Shown piece by piece: positions 1 to 8,547 of a DNA stretch of 64,000 bases; the first letter of the stretch is position 1, and each line of letters begins with the position of its first letter. The notes under the pieces are model-generated. The model was given only the letters and a program-made list of their open reading frames with translations, had not been told where the DNA came from and did no database searches. The stretch comes from Candidatus Marispirochaeta associata (GTDB lineage Bacteria > Spirochaetota > Spirochaetia > JC444 > Marispirochaetaceae): positions 124,001-188,000 of the forward strand of contig JWTM01000396.1 of NCBI GenBank assembly GCA_001749745.1, read 5' to 3'. The translations under genes were made by a program, and so were the position numbers.

Positions 1-587
1 GCTGGGTCGGCTATCTCTTGACCGCCGAGGAACTCACCGGGGAGGTGGAGCGGACCGACTATTTCCGGGAGGACCCTTCCCTCGGCGAGGATGCTCCCGA
101 TCCCGACGACTACCGGGGAAGCGGCTACGATCGGGGTCACCTGATCCCGGCGGGGGATGTGAAATGGTCTCTAACCGCCATGGAAGACTCCTTCCTCTCC
201 TCGAACATCGCTCCCCAGGTGCCGGAGCTGAATCGCGGCGCCTGGCGCATGCTGGAAGAGGCTATCCGCGAGCTGGCGGAAAGGGAGGAGCTGGTGGTGG
301 TCATTACCGGTCCGGTATTGGCGGAGAAGGAGTATCCCCGGCTCGCTGAGGCCGGCACGGTGATTCCCGAGTTCTATTTTAAGGTGGTTCTCGATTTTAC
401 CGGCCCGGAACTGGGCGCATGGGGCTTCATCATGCCCAATGACGCGGCCCTGATGCAGGATCGGGAGTACGGTGATTTTCTCTTCACGGTGGATCAGGTC
501 GAGGACTATGCGGGTTTCGACTTCTTCTCAGTCCTGCCGGACGAGACTGAGGCCCGCCTGGAGCGGGCCTCGTACGAAATCTTTTAG
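1..587 (+). CDS. DNA/RNA non-specific endonuclease (NUC1 family), 5' truncated by window edge
   Basis: The reading frame is open from the first base (first full codon at 3, reading WVGYLL...), so the true start lies upstream; the TTG at 18 is not a convincing start because the residues before it match the family's usual WVAY-type strand. The signature DRGHLIPAGD (catalytic His in DRGH, near base 138) is followed by a SNIAPQVPELNRGAW stretch holding the metal-binding Asn, the classic beta-beta-alpha metal nuclease layout. Such enzymes cut DNA and RNA without sequence preference and are usually secreted or periplasmic, for nutrient scavenging or competition; the signal peptide would lie outside the window. 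The stop overlaps the 3' end of the converging M16 peptidase gene by 4 bases. Confidence 0.9.
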   Translation, partial: WVGYLLTAEELTGEVERTDYFREDPSLGEDAPDPDDYRGSGYDRGHLIPAGDVKWSLTAMEDSFLSSNIAPQVPELNRGAWRMLEEAIRELAEREELVVVITGPVLAEKEYPRLAEAGTVIPEFYFKVVLDFTGPELGAWGFIMPNDAALMQDREYGDFLFTVDQVEDYAGFDFFSVLPDETEARLERASYEIF

Positions 588-3406
588 TTGGCCGACTCGG
601 GCATGAGGCTCACGGTAATCCGGTCCTCCTCTCGGAAGAGTTCGGCAATCTTCTCCTGAACAGCCTCGGCGGAGACGATCTCCCGATACTCAGCAGGGGT
701 GAGGAGATCCTCTGGATCCTGCCCCTCCCGCAAGGCTACCTCGATTTGATTCAGCCAGAAGCTGTTCTCTTCGAGCTGCTCCTCATAGCTCCGGTTATAA
801 GCGCGGATACTGTTCTCGACGAAACGCTCCTCCGGACCATTCTGTTTCAGCCCTTCGATTACCTCGTCGACCGCCCCGATCAGTTCCTCCACCCGGCCGG
901 GATCGGTGCCGAAGTAGATTCCCGCCTCCTGGTACTCATAGGGGCGCCGGTAGAGCCCGCCCCAGGCGGAGATGCTGTAGGTGCCGCCGAGCTCCTCACG
1001 GATCTCTTCACCCAGCACATTTTCGACGATCGAGGCCGCCGCGCTAGTCAATACCGCCTCCTCGTCGCTCCATTCTGCAGGCTGGACGTGAACCAGGACT
1101 ACTGTCGCTTGTTCTTCGATCCCTTTGTAGACGGTCTCGCTCACCGGGGTTGCCGCAGGACGAATCCCGCGGTCCACCGCTTCTTCGCGCCCATCGCCTG
1201 CTGGGATGGATGCGAGATAGCGTTCCGCTAAGGGAAGAAAGTTCTCTGTGTCGATATTGCCCACAAAGACGAGGGTGAAATCCTCGGGGTTTCCGAAGCG
1301 CTCGCGGTAGATCTCTTCGGAGAGAGCCAGCTCCATCGCCTCTACCGTCTCCAGGGTGAAGGGGCGGCGTCGGGGATTATCGTTGGTACGCAGCCGGTTG
1401 AGGGCGTCGGAGAAAGCGGTCTGGGGCGAGCGGTCCCGGTTGGCGACGGAGGTACTGATTCGGGTTTGTACCGAGTTGAAGGCCTCGGGATCGAAGCGGG
1501 GGGCGGTAAAGCTTAGGTGGATCAGCTGCAGCAGATACTCGATATCGGCGCTGGAGGCGTCGCCCGAGAAACCCTCGAAGGAGCGGCCGATGTAGCCCTC
1601 TAAGGAGGCATCCTTGTCGGCCAGGAACTTCTCGAGCTGGTTGGCGCTAAAGCTCCCCAGGCCGCTCTCCTCGCGAATCAAGACCGCCGTGCGGGAGGAG
1701 GGGAGGGCGTCGGTCTCGACCAGACTTTCGCCGCCGGGGGAGTGGCCGCTTACCAGGATACGGTTCTCCTGGTAGTCGGTCTTCTTCAGGGCGATCCGCA
1801 TCCCGTTGGAGAGGGTGTAGAGTTCGGTCTCTATGGCCTCGTAGCTCTGTTGCTCAACGACGCTCCCAGCGGGGGGCAGGCTTTCGAGCAGCCGGTCGGC
1901 GCCCTGGTCGTCCGTATAAGGCTCGGTCTCTGAATTCATCACCTGTGCGTGCAGGGCGAGGACCGCCTCTTCGGTCGGCTCCTCCGTCCCTTCCTCACTC
2001 GCAGGCAGGGAGAGGGTAATCAGCCGGGCCTCGGCGGGGAAGAAACGGCTGCTCAAGGCCTCCACCTCGGCCAATTCGATCTCCGGCAGCACCTCCTGAA
2101 AGAGCTGCCACTCATATTCGATACCGGGCATCCCCGTTCCCTCCAGGAAGTAATCGCCGATCTCCCGGGCGATGGATGAGGACTCCCGGTTCTCCCGTTC
2201 AAGATAGGCGTTCTCCACCGCCTTCAGGATGCGGGAACGCTCCCGGTCAAGCTCGCTCTTTGTAAATCCGTGATCCGCAACTCGCTTGGCCTCGGTCAAC
2301 AGGGCTTCAAGCCCCTGCAGCACCTTATCCGGTCGGGTTCTGCCGGTCAGGTAGCTGACTTCGAGACTGCGCACATAGGGGTAGCTCGAGCCGCCTGCCC
2401 GCATGAAGGGGGGATCCTCCTCTTTGGTCCGCTCCTCTAAACGGGAGTTGAGGATGTTCCAGTAGATAATCTCGACGATGTCCCGGCGGTACTCCTCACG
2501 GGTGGTCAGCTGCCGGGGAGGAAGTTTGGTCATGATCTGAACCTGACCGATGGTAAGCTCCGGATCGCTCAAGATGAGCGCCTCCGTCTCCTGCTCCAAG
2601 GGCACCTCGAACCGGGGACGGAGGGCTGTGTCGCTTGGTCCCGGGTAGGAGAAGTGCTCTCTAATCAGTTCCTCGGCCCGAGAGGTCTCGATCTCGCCCA
2701 CCACCGATACGGCCATTAGCTCCGGTCGGTACCATTTACGATAAAAATCGCGAATCCGCTCGGCCGGAGTATTGAGGACATCCTCCATATCGCCGATCGG
2801 TTTGCGCTCTGCGTAACGGGAGCCCTGCAAGAGTGCGCCTATCTGCTCGTCCCGGATGCGGGCCTGCGCTCCGCGCCGGAGACGCCACTCTTCCTGCACT
2901 ACCAGCCGTTCGTCATCGATCGCTTCCTCCTCCAGGGTAAGCCCCGTGGCCCAGTCCCGCAGGACCAGGAAGGCCTTCTCGACCGCCTCTTCATCGTCGG
3001 CCGGAATATCCAGCTGATAGACGGTCTCGTCGAAGGAGGTGTAGGCGTTCAGGTCGGGGCCGAATTCCATCCCCAAGCTCTCCAGAAAGCGCTCGAGTTC
3101 CTGAGTCTCGAAGTTCTCGCTGCCGTTGAAGGCCATATGCTCCAAAAGGTGGGCGATTCCCTCCTGATCATCCTCCTCGAGGACCGATCCGGCGTCTACA
3201 TAGAGCCTAAGGGAGATGCGGTTTTCCGGTTCGCTGTTCTCTCGAATGAAATAGGTAAGTCCGTTCTCTAACTCTCCCTTCGTCACCTGAGGATCGAAGG
3301 GTAGGGGTGTTTCTGTTGTGTGAGGCGTTCCCGTGCAGGCGCTGAACAGGATCAGCGCCGAGAGGCTGAGTAGGAAAATCGCCCGGTGTAGTATGGGTCT
3401 CTTCAT
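584..3406 (-). CDS. M16 family zinc peptidase (PqqL/pitrilysin-like), lipoprotein
   Basis: The protein is 940 aa, about the size of PqqL-type M16 peptidases with two tandem peptidase/inactive domain pairs. The inverted zinc motif HLLEH is followed about 75 residues later by the second zinc-ligand region (VVQEEWRLR). The second half opens with a KKTDYQENRILVSGHSPGG-like segment typical of the PqqL group and has no HxxEH, so only the first half should be catalytic. The N-terminus carries a hydrophobic stretch ending in FSAC, a plausible lipobox, so a periplasmic lipid-anchored oligopeptide peptidase is expected. I chose the ATG at 3406 rather than the in-frame GTG at 3424: a TTGCAT-N17-TACCTT promoter sits immediately upstream and the GTG would lie inside it. 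The substrate cannot be told. Confidence 0.9.
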   Translation of the reverse strand: MKRPILHRAIFLLSLSALILFSACTGTPHTTETPLPFDPQVTKGELENGLTYFIRENSEPENRISLRLYVDAGSVLEEDDQEGIAHLLEHMAFNGSENFETQELERFLESLGMEFGPDLNAYTSFDETVYQLDIPADDEEAVEKAFLVLRDWATGLTLEEEAIDDERLVVQEEWRLRRGAQARIRDEQIGALLQGSRYAERKPIGDMEDVLNTPAERIRDFYRKWYRPELMAVSVVGEIETSRAEELIREHFSYPGPSDTALRPRFEVPLEQETEALILSDPELTIGQVQIMTKLPPRQLTTREEYRRDIVEIIYWNILNSRLEERTKEEDPPFMRAGGSSYPYVRSLEVSYLTGRTRPDKVLQGLEALLTEAKRVADHGFTKSELDRERSRILKAVENAYLERENRESSSIAREIGDYFLEGTGMPGIEYEWQLFQEVLPEIELAEVEALSSRFFPAEARLITLSLPASEEGTEEPTEEAVLALHAQVMNSETEPYTDDQGADRLLESLPPAGSVVEQQSYEAIETELYTLSNGMRIALKKTDYQENRILVSGHSPGGESLVETDALPSSRTAVLIREESGLGSFSANQLEKFLADKDASLEGYIGRSFEGFSGDASSADIEYLLQLIHLSFTAPRFDPEAFNSVQTRISTSVANRDRSPQTAFSDALNRLRTNDNPRRRPFTLETVEAMELALSEEIYRERFGNPEDFTLVFVGNIDTENFLPLAERYLASIPAGDGREEAVDRGIRPAATPVSETVYKGIEEQATVVLVHVQPAEWSDEEAVLTSAAASIVENVLGEEIREELGGTYSISAWGGLYRRPYEYQEAGIYFGTDPGRVEELIGAVDEVIEGLKQNGPEERFVENSIRAYNRSYEEQLEENSFWLNQIEVALREGQDPEDLLTPAEYREIVSAEAVQEKIAELFREEDRITVSLMPESAN

Positions 3407-3414
3407 AGAGCCAT

Positions 3415-3443
3415 AAGGTAACACCGGGAGGGAATAAATGCAA
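3415..3443 (-). promoter_or_regulatory. Promoter of the M16 peptidase gene, leaderless layout
   Basis: On the minus strand TTGCAT (3443-3438), a 17-base spacer and TACCTT (3420-3415) are followed after 8 bases by the ATG at 3406. No Shine-Dalgarno sequence fits between them, so the transcript would begin at or next to the start codon. Confidence 0.5.
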
Positions 3444-3451
3444 AATAGTGA

Positions 3452-4561
3452 TTAGCGTTCTTTCAGGATAGTGAGCATCCGTCGTACCGGCTCGGCGGCG
3501 CCCCAGAGGAGCTGATCCCCGACGGTAAAGGCCGAGAGATACTCTCCGCCCATGCGCATCTTGCGCAGCCGACCGACGGGAACGGCGAGGGAGCCCGTGA
3601 CGGCCGCGGGGGTCAAGCGCTCCATGCTGGCCTCTTTGGTATTCTCCACCAGCTCGACCCACTCATTGTCGGCGGCGATGATCTCTTCGATCTCGCTCAA
3701 GGGCAGATCCTTGGTCAGTTTGATGGTCAGGGCCTGACTGTGGCAGCGCATAGCGCCGATACGGACGCAGATGCCGTCTACCGCAACCGGGGGATCCAGG
3801 TCGAGAATCTTATTGGTCTCGGCGTAGCCCTTCCACTCCTCACGGCTCTGGCCGAGTTCAACCGGCCGGTCGATCCAGGGGATCAGGCTGCCGGCTAGGG
3901 GGACGCCGAACTGGTCGGTCGGGAAATCGCCGCTTCGCAGGGTTTCGGTGACGATCCGGTCGATATCGAGGATTGCCGATGAGGGATCGGCCAGCTCCGC
4001 AGCGACCGCGCCTTCGAGGGCGCCCATCTGGGAGAGGAGCTCCCGCATATTCTTCGCCCCGGCGCCGGAGGCGGCCTGGTAGGTCATGGAGCTGATCCAC
4101 TCCACCAGACCGTGGCGAAAGAGACCGCCGATACCCATCAGCATCAGGCTTACGGTACAGTTGCCGCCGATAAAATCCTTGCCGCCCCGGTCGAGGGCTT
4201 TGTCGATGACGCTGCGGTTGACCGGATCGAGAACGATCACGCTCGACTCCTCCATACGCAGGGTGGAGGCGGCATCGATCCAGTAGCCCTTCCAGCCGGC
4301 CGCGCGTAGTTCGGGGTGGACTTTCTTGGTGTAATCTCCCCCCTGGCAGGTAACGATAGCGTCGAGGGTTTTCAGTTCGTCAACGGCGTAGGCATCCTTC
4401 AAAGGGGGCGCATCGATTCCGACCTTCGGAGCAGCCTGACCGACCTGTGAGGTAGAGAAGAAGACCGGTTCAATTCCGGAGAAATCCTTCTCTTCGAGCA
4501 TGCGGTCCATCAGCACCGAACCGACCATTCCCCGCCATCCAATAAAACCTACGCGCATCAT
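3452..4561 (-). CDS. asd: Aspartate-semialdehyde dehydrogenase
   Basis: This enzyme reduces L-aspartyl-4-phosphate to aspartate semialdehyde with NADPH, the branch point to lysine, diaminopimelate, threonine and methionine. The N-terminus (M)[16 protein letters not shown] is the Rossmann nucleotide loop of the proteobacterial-type enzyme, and [17 protein letters not shown] holds the catalytic Cys and matches the Escherichia coli segment almost exactly. The length (368-369 aa) equals the family norm of about 367. The start is one of two adjacent ATGs at 4561 and 4558; AGGAG at 4567-4571 on the minus strand is correctly spaced. An in-frame upstream extension to 4630 has no support. It is transcribed divergently from cmoA, and the M16 peptidase gene follows with its own promoter. 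Confidence 0.97.
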   Translation of the reverse strand: MMRVGFIGWRGMVGSVLMDRMLEEKDFSGIEPVFFSTSQVGQAAPKVGIDAPPLKDAYAVDELKTLDAIVTCQGGDYTKKVHPELRAAGWKGYWIDAASTLRMEESSVIVLDPVNRSVIDKALDRGGKDFIGGNCTVSLMLMGIGGLFRHGLVEWISSMTYQAASGAGAKNMRELLSQMGALEGAVAAELADPSSAILDIDRIVTETLRSGDFPTDQFGVPLAGSLIPWIDRPVELGQSREEWKGYAETNKILDLDPPVAVDGICVRIGAMRCHSQALTIKLTKDLPLSEIEEIIAADNEWVELVENTKEASMERLTPAAVTGSLAVPVGRLRKMRMGGEYLSAFTVGDQLLWGAAEPVRRMLTILKER

Positions 4562-4618
4562 GAATCTCCTAATACAGGGTTCCTCAGGCCGCCGGCCGGG
4601 ATCCGAATATTGAGGGGG

Positions 4619-4627
4619 AGTGTAGCA
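4619..4627 (-). promoter_or_regulatory. Extended -10 promoter for asd
   Basis: The minus strand reads TGCTACACT, an extended -10 (TGn plus TACACT). No good -35 is seen. The predicted leader is about 50 nt and contains the asd ribosome-binding site. Confidence 0.4.
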
Positions 4628-4659
4628 CATGAAGTCTCACTTATTCAATCAAGTAACAG

Positions 4660-4688
4660 TTGATCATCTTCGTAGAAATCCGTACTCT
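4660..4688 (+). promoter_or_regulatory. Promoter of cmoA, leaderless layout
   Basis: TTGATC (4660-4665), a 17-base spacer and TACTCT (4683-4688) lie 7 bases before the ATG at 4696. No ribosome-binding site is visible. The apparent TTG start at 4660 is this -35 box. Confidence 0.4.
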
Positions 4689-4695
4689 CATGCCT

Positions 4696-5436
4696 ATGTC
4701 CCGGGATACCATCTATACCAAACCCCATAAAGAGATTCCGCCTTTTGAGTTCAATTCGGCCGTGGCCGCGGTATTCGACGATATGGCCGACCGATCCATC
4801 CCCTGGTACCGGCAGGTAGAGGAGATGAGCGCATCCTTAGCGGTCAGCTTCTATCAGCCGGGGAGCAGAATCTACGATCTCGGTTGTTCCACCGCCACCG
4901 GCACCCTGCTGGCGGCCCAGGCATTGCTTGCCCGGGGAACCGAACATCCGCGGCTAATCGGTATCGATAACTCACCGGCCATGTGCTCCCGGGCGGAGGA
5001 GAAGCTCGCCGCTGTTTTTTCGGAGGAGCGGCCGGTCGAGATCCGCTGCGAGGATTTGTTGGAGAGCGAGATAACCGATGCCAGTGTGGTGATCATGAAC
5101 TACACCCTGCAGTTCGTCGCCCCCCTGGAGCGGGAGAAGCTTATCCGGCGGATCTACGACGGACTGCGCCATAACGGGGTTCTGATCGTTTCGGACAAGA
5201 CGACCCAGAGTCATACCGACGTCAGCCGGATCTTTATCGAGAAGTACTATGACTTCAAGCGGGCCAACGGTTACTCGGAGCTCGAGATCTCCCAGAAGCG
5301 GGAAGCCCTGGAGAATGTGCTCATCCCCTATTCGGTGGACGAGGAGGAGAGTCTCTTCCGGGATGCGGGCTTCAGTACGGTGGACCGTTTTTTCAGCTGG
5401 TATAACTTCGTCTCCTTCCTCTGCATCAAGCGGTAG
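4696..5436 (+). CDS. cmoA: Carboxy-S-adenosyl-L-methionine synthase
   Basis: CmoA converts S-adenosylmethionine and prephenate to carboxy-SAM, the cofactor used by CmoB for the 5-oxyacetyl modification of uridine 34 in tRNA. The start MSRDTIYTKP parallels the CmoA N-terminus (MxxRDTLF), the FDDMADRSIPWY segment matches the family, and IYDLGCSTATGTLL is the SAM-binding loop. Length 246 aa against 247 in E. coli. ATGs at 4690 and 4696 are both possible; 4696 fits family length and promoter spacing. cmoB begins 4 bases after the stop, the same order as in gammaproteobacteria, so the two are co-transcribed. Confidence 0.95.
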   Translation: MSRDTIYTKPHKEIPPFEFNSAVAAVFDDMADRSIPWYRQVEEMSASLAVSFYQPGSRIYDLGCSTATGTLLAAQALLARGTEHPRLIGIDNSPAMCSRAEEKLAAVFSEERPVEIRCEDLLESEITDASVVIMNYTLQFVAPLEREKLIRRIYDGLRHNGVLIVSDKTTQSHTDVSRIFIEKYYDFKRANGYSELEISQKREALENVLIPYSVDEEESLFRDAGFSTVDRFFSWYNFVSFLCIKR

Positions 5437-5440
5437 CGCC

Positions 5441-6439
5441 ATGGATCATCCCACCTTTTCCCAACTCTATCTTTCCAGCTGGCCCTACGATGCACACGGT
5501 CTTGAAGAACAGGCGGCCAAAGCCGTACAGGATCTTCGCCGGGAGCGAAGCGCGCTTCTCGACCGGGAGTACAATCTACGCTGGTGGCGGAACGCGGTGC
5601 GCCTGAAGGATCGTCCGATAAGCCGCATGGAGATCAGAGACGAGGCGGTCCGCTTCGGGCGGCGGGATGAGCTGGACGAGGGGGAGTACCGGGTGCTGGA
5701 GGCGGCCCTGAAGGACCTCAAATCATGGCGCAAGGGACCCTTCGAGTATGCCGGGATCGAGATAGACGCCGAGTGGCGCAGCAACCTGAAGTGGAGCCGG
5801 GTGACCCAACTCTTGAGTCCTGAAATGCGGGGACGGAGGATCGCCGACGTAGGCTGCAACAACCTCTACTACCTCTACCGCATGCTGGAGCATGATCCGG
5901 CTCTGGTCGTCGGCGGCGAGCCGGTGGACCGCTACTTCTTCTACCACTATTTGAACAGCAAGTTTTATCGGGATGAGCGGATTCAGTTCGAGCTCTTCGG
6001 CATCGACGATATGAGGCTCTACGGCCCCTTCTTCGACCTGGTATTCTGTATGGGCATCCTCTACCACCGGCGGCATCCGCTCTTGGCGCTGGAGAATCTC
6101 GCCGCCGGAATGCGTCCCGGAAGCGTACTGATCCTGGAGAGCGCCGGCATCGACGATAGCGAGGAGATCTGTCTCTTCCCCGGGAAGCGCTATATGAAGG
6201 CCCCCGGCTGGTGGTTTCTACCGTCGCCTTCGGCCCTGAAGAATATGCTCGTGCGTTCCGGCTTCGAACAGGTAGAGATCGCCGGGGTTTTTGCGGCGGA
6301 TATAGAGGAACAGCGCAAGACCGAGTGGGTGGATACCCAATCCCTGGCCCATTTCCTCGACCCCGAAGATCCGAAACGAACGGTGGAGGGATATCGGGCG
6401 CCGGTCAGAATCTACGCTAAAGGGGTAAAGCGACCCTGA
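5441..6439 (+). CDS. cmoB: tRNA uridine-34 carboxymethyltransferase
   Basis: CmoB transfers the carboxymethyl group of carboxy-SAM to 5-hydroxyuridine 34 of tRNA, giving cmo5U, which widens codon reading at the wobble position. The 332-aa length fits the family (323 in E. coli). RIADVGCNNLYYLYRML is the cofactor loop, with GCNN in place of the usual GCGNG-type sequence, and DLVFCMGILYHRRHPL is the family's signature segment. The ATG at 5441 is the first in-frame start after the cmoA stop; the longer open frame running back inside cmoA is out of phase with that gene and is not used. The stop abuts the stop of the next, converging gene with no spacing. Confidence 0.95.
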   Translation: MDHPTFSQLYLSSWPYDAHGLEEQAAKAVQDLRRERSALLDREYNLRWWRNAVRLKDRPISRMEIRDEAVRFGRRDELDEGEYRVLEAALKDLKSWRKGPFEYAGIEIDAEWRSNLKWSRVTQLLSPEMRGRRIADVGCNNLYYLYRMLEHDPALVVGGEPVDRYFFYHYLNSKFYRDERIQFELFGIDDMRLYGPFFDLVFCMGILYHRRHPLLALENLAAGMRPGSVLILESAGIDDSEEICLFPGKRYMKAPGWWFLPSPSALKNMLVRSGFEQVEIAGVFAADIEEQRKTEWVDTQSLAHFLDPEDPKRTVEGYRAPVRIYAKGVKRP

Positions 6440-6805
6440 TTACTTTTTCCGGTATTGCGAAATCTTGGACGCAACGAAATCTGCGATTTTCTGATTTATC
6501 TTTTTACTATCCTTAAGAAAGCGGGTTCGCACCGTCTGGGCGTCGAAGTCGCTATCCTTCACCATCACCGGGGTGCGGTTCTCGGTTAGATCCTCCTCTC
6601 CGTCGGAGACGGTCATGGCGCTGAAGCCGCCGCCTCGCCTCCAGCTGAAGATATGCTCGTCGTCGGGTTTCCCGTAGCCGAGCTGGAAGGAGCTGATGCG
6701 CTTCTCCCGGTCGATCCAGACGAAGAGATCCCAATAGTCGTCGGTAAACCAGACCTTAAAATCTTCTCCCCGGACCTGGCGCACATTTAGTATTCGGTAC
6801 ATCAT
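6440..6805 (-). CDS. Conserved-looking hypothetical protein, 121 aa
   Basis: I do not recognise this family. The protein is small and soluble with no signal peptide. It begins MMYRILNVRQVRGEDF, is rich in aromatic residues near its N-terminus (VWFTDDYWDLFVWID), and ends in a basic helix (KINQKIADFVASKISQYRKK). Codon use and frame integrity over 121 codons, plus a promoter-like TATACT 10 bases upstream, support a real gene. It converges on cmoB with no gap and is divergent from the gene at 6883. Confidence 0.65.
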   Translation of the reverse strand: MMYRILNVRQVRGEDFKVWFTDDYWDLFVWIDREKRISSFQLGYGKPDDEHIFSWRRGGGFSAMTVSDGEEDLTENRTPVMVKDSDFDAQTVRTRFLKDSKKINQKIADFVASKISQYRKK

Positions 6806-6815
6806 ATCGGGCTCA

Positions 6816-6845
6816 AGTATAGCCCGACCGATAGGCAGATGACCA
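6816..6845 (-). promoter_or_regulatory. Promoter of the 121-aa hypothetical gene, near-leaderless
   Basis: The minus strand has TGGTCA (6845-6840), an 18-base spacer and TATACT (6821-6816), then 10 bases to the ATG. There is no ribosome-binding site. Confidence 0.4.
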
Positions 6846-6882
6846 GTTTTTACGGTAGATTAAGAGGCAAGAGAATGAACAT

Positions 6883-7710
6883 ATGCAAGAAATCTGGATA
6901 AACCGGGGCTATAGGCCCGATTGGAATCGAATAGAAACCCCCATTGATACGGTGCTTCTCCTGCAGTTCGGTCAAAGCCGACTCTGGATCCGTCGTACCC
7001 ATTTCGGCTGGGCCTTGGGGGAACCCCCTGCCGATGTACAGCAGGCCGCCGATTCCGCCCGGCTGGCCGACCCGGGTGCCTTCTGGGTCGCCGAGGCCGA
7101 GGCGCCTGCGGATACTCGTTGGAGTAATTATTTTGCCGACGAAGGGGAACACGCCCTGCTGGCGGAGATCTCCCTGCCGAGTAAAGCGGTCGCCGCCCGG
7201 CCCGAAGAGCCGCTGCTGCTACCCGACGGGGAATCGGCCGCCCTGACAACCCCTATCCCCTTGGAACTGACCTTAACCACCCCCGGTAAGGGACGAGTCC
7301 TTACGGCGCTCTCCTCCCTGGTGCTCTCGAAGAGTCTCTTTGGCGAACCGGATACCGGGGAGATCGTCTACTCCTCCCCCATGGAGGTCGCCCAGCGGGA
7401 GGCCGGGAGTTCAATCCCCTCCTTTTGCGCCCGCTGCGACATGCGGGTCAACAATATCTCCGGGGGAACCCTCGATATCAGTCGAGTCTGTATTCGGGTC
7501 GAATATCTGGGCCTCTTCTTGGGGGATCAAGGATTCGTCAGCGATTCGATCATCTTCTCCTTCCGGGGACAGGATCAGGCCAGTTCCCTGGCCTTCAAAC
7601 GCTGGTCGGAGACCGATTCCCTGCGGCGCATAGCACCGCCGCGCTCAACCGGATACGGAAACCTGATTCGAAAGAGTTTCGATTTCTTCCGCAGCCTCGC
7701 TTCCTATTAG
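6883..7710 (+). CDS. Uncharacterised protein, 275 aa, linked to MscS channel (DUF432-like?)
   Basis: No signal peptide or membrane segment is evident. The protein looks like a beta-rich soluble domain of about 275 aa. It contains FCARCDMRVNNISGGTLDIS, with two close cysteines, and a basic C-terminus (IRKSFDFFRSLASY). The gene ends 6 bases before the MscS gene, so the two are almost surely co-transcribed. From memory, proteins of the DUF432 type also neighbour mechanosensitive channel genes; the size and context fit, but I cannot verify membership. The ATG at 6883 has only a weak upstream purine tract. A soluble partner or regulator of the channel is an inference from context alone. Confidence 0.6.
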   Translation: MQEIWINRGYRPDWNRIETPIDTVLLLQFGQSRLWIRRTHFGWALGEPPADVQQAADSARLADPGAFWVAEAEAPADTRWSNYFADEGEHALLAEISLPSKAVAARPEEPLLLPDGESAALTTPIPLELTLTTPGKGRVLTALSSLVLSKSLFGEPDTGEIVYSSPMEVAQREAGSSIPSFCARCDMRVNNISGGTLDISRVCIRVEYLGLFLGDQGFVSDSIIFSFRGQDQASSLAFKRWSETDSLRRIAPPRSTGYGNLIRKSFDFFRSLASY

Positions 7711-7716
7711 GGTTCT

Positions 7717-8538
7717 ATGTTAAGGTTAGTATCAATGGAACAGTTCCGTAGCTTGCTCGATTTCGATCAGATCCGCTTCGACCGGCTTGCCGAAGGCCTA
7801 CTGGTGCTGATCCTCGGTATCCTCGCCATTCGCTTGATCCTGGTTCCCCTCTTCGGGCTGGTTGTGCGCCGGGGTTCTCAACAGAGCCGCCTGGTTGTGA
7901 AGAAAGGGGTCTGGTACGGCGGGCTCTTCTTTGTCTTTATCGGGGCTCTTTCGATAATGGGCGTCGAGGTGCGGGGCATTCTCGGGGCGGCCGGTATCGC
8001 CGGTGTGGCCATCGGTATCGCCTCCCAATCCTCGTTGAGCAACATCATCGCCGGACTTTTTCTGGTCTCGGAGAATACCTTTACCTTAGGGGATGTGATC
8101 AAGGTGGATACTACCGTCGGCGTGGTCTATGCGGTGGACCTCCTGGCAGTGAAGTTGCGGACCTTCGATAACACCGTGATCCGTATCCCCCATCAGAAGC
8201 TGATTACCTCTGTGGTGCAGAATATTACCAAGTTTCCGGTTCGCCGGATGGACTTCAAGCTCCGCGTCGGCTTCGGAACCGATCTCGAGTTGTGCGAAGA
8301 GCTGATGCGTCGGGTGGCGGCCAAGCATCCGCTGGCGCTCAATAATCCGGAGCCCTTTGTTATGTTTACGGAGTTCTCCGATTCAGGCGTAGAGATTCTA
8401 CTCGGCGTCTGGTTCGAGAAGAATGATTTTGTGGCGGTAAAAAACGGTATTACCAGAGAGTTGGTGAAGGCCTTTGCCGAGGCGGGCTTGAAGATCTCCT
8501 ATCCTCACGTTACGCTCACCGAAAAAACCGATGTGTAA
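7717..8538 (+). CDS. Small-conductance mechanosensitive channel, MscS family
   Basis: The 273-aa length is close to E. coli MscS (286). There are three N-terminal membrane helices: about residues 22-45 (LLVLILGILAIRLILVPLFG), 57-80, and the pore helix GAAGIAGVAIGIASQSSLSN, whose Gly/Ala packing is typical of the MscS TM3. The beta domain follows with TLGDVIKVDTTVGVVYAVDLLAVKLRTFD and IRIPHQKLITSVVQNIT. The channel would sit in the inner membrane and release osmolytes on hypo-osmotic shock. A second ATG at 7735 is possible. It is the middle gene of a three-gene operon (6883-10488). Confidence 0.95.
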   Translation: MLRLVSMEQFRSLLDFDQIRFDRLAEGLLVLILGILAIRLILVPLFGLVVRRGSQQSRLVVKKGVWYGGLFFVFIGALSIMGVEVRGILGAAGIAGVAIGIASQSSLSNIIAGLFLVSENTFTLGDVIKVDTTVGVVYAVDLLAVKLRTFDNTVIRIPHQKLITSVVQNITKFPVRRMDFKLRVGFGTDLELCEELMRRVAAKHPLALNNPEPFVMFTEFSDSGVEILLGVWFEKNDFVAVKNGITRELVKAFAEAGLKISYPHVTLTEKTDV

Positions 8539-8547
8539 GGAAGAGAA

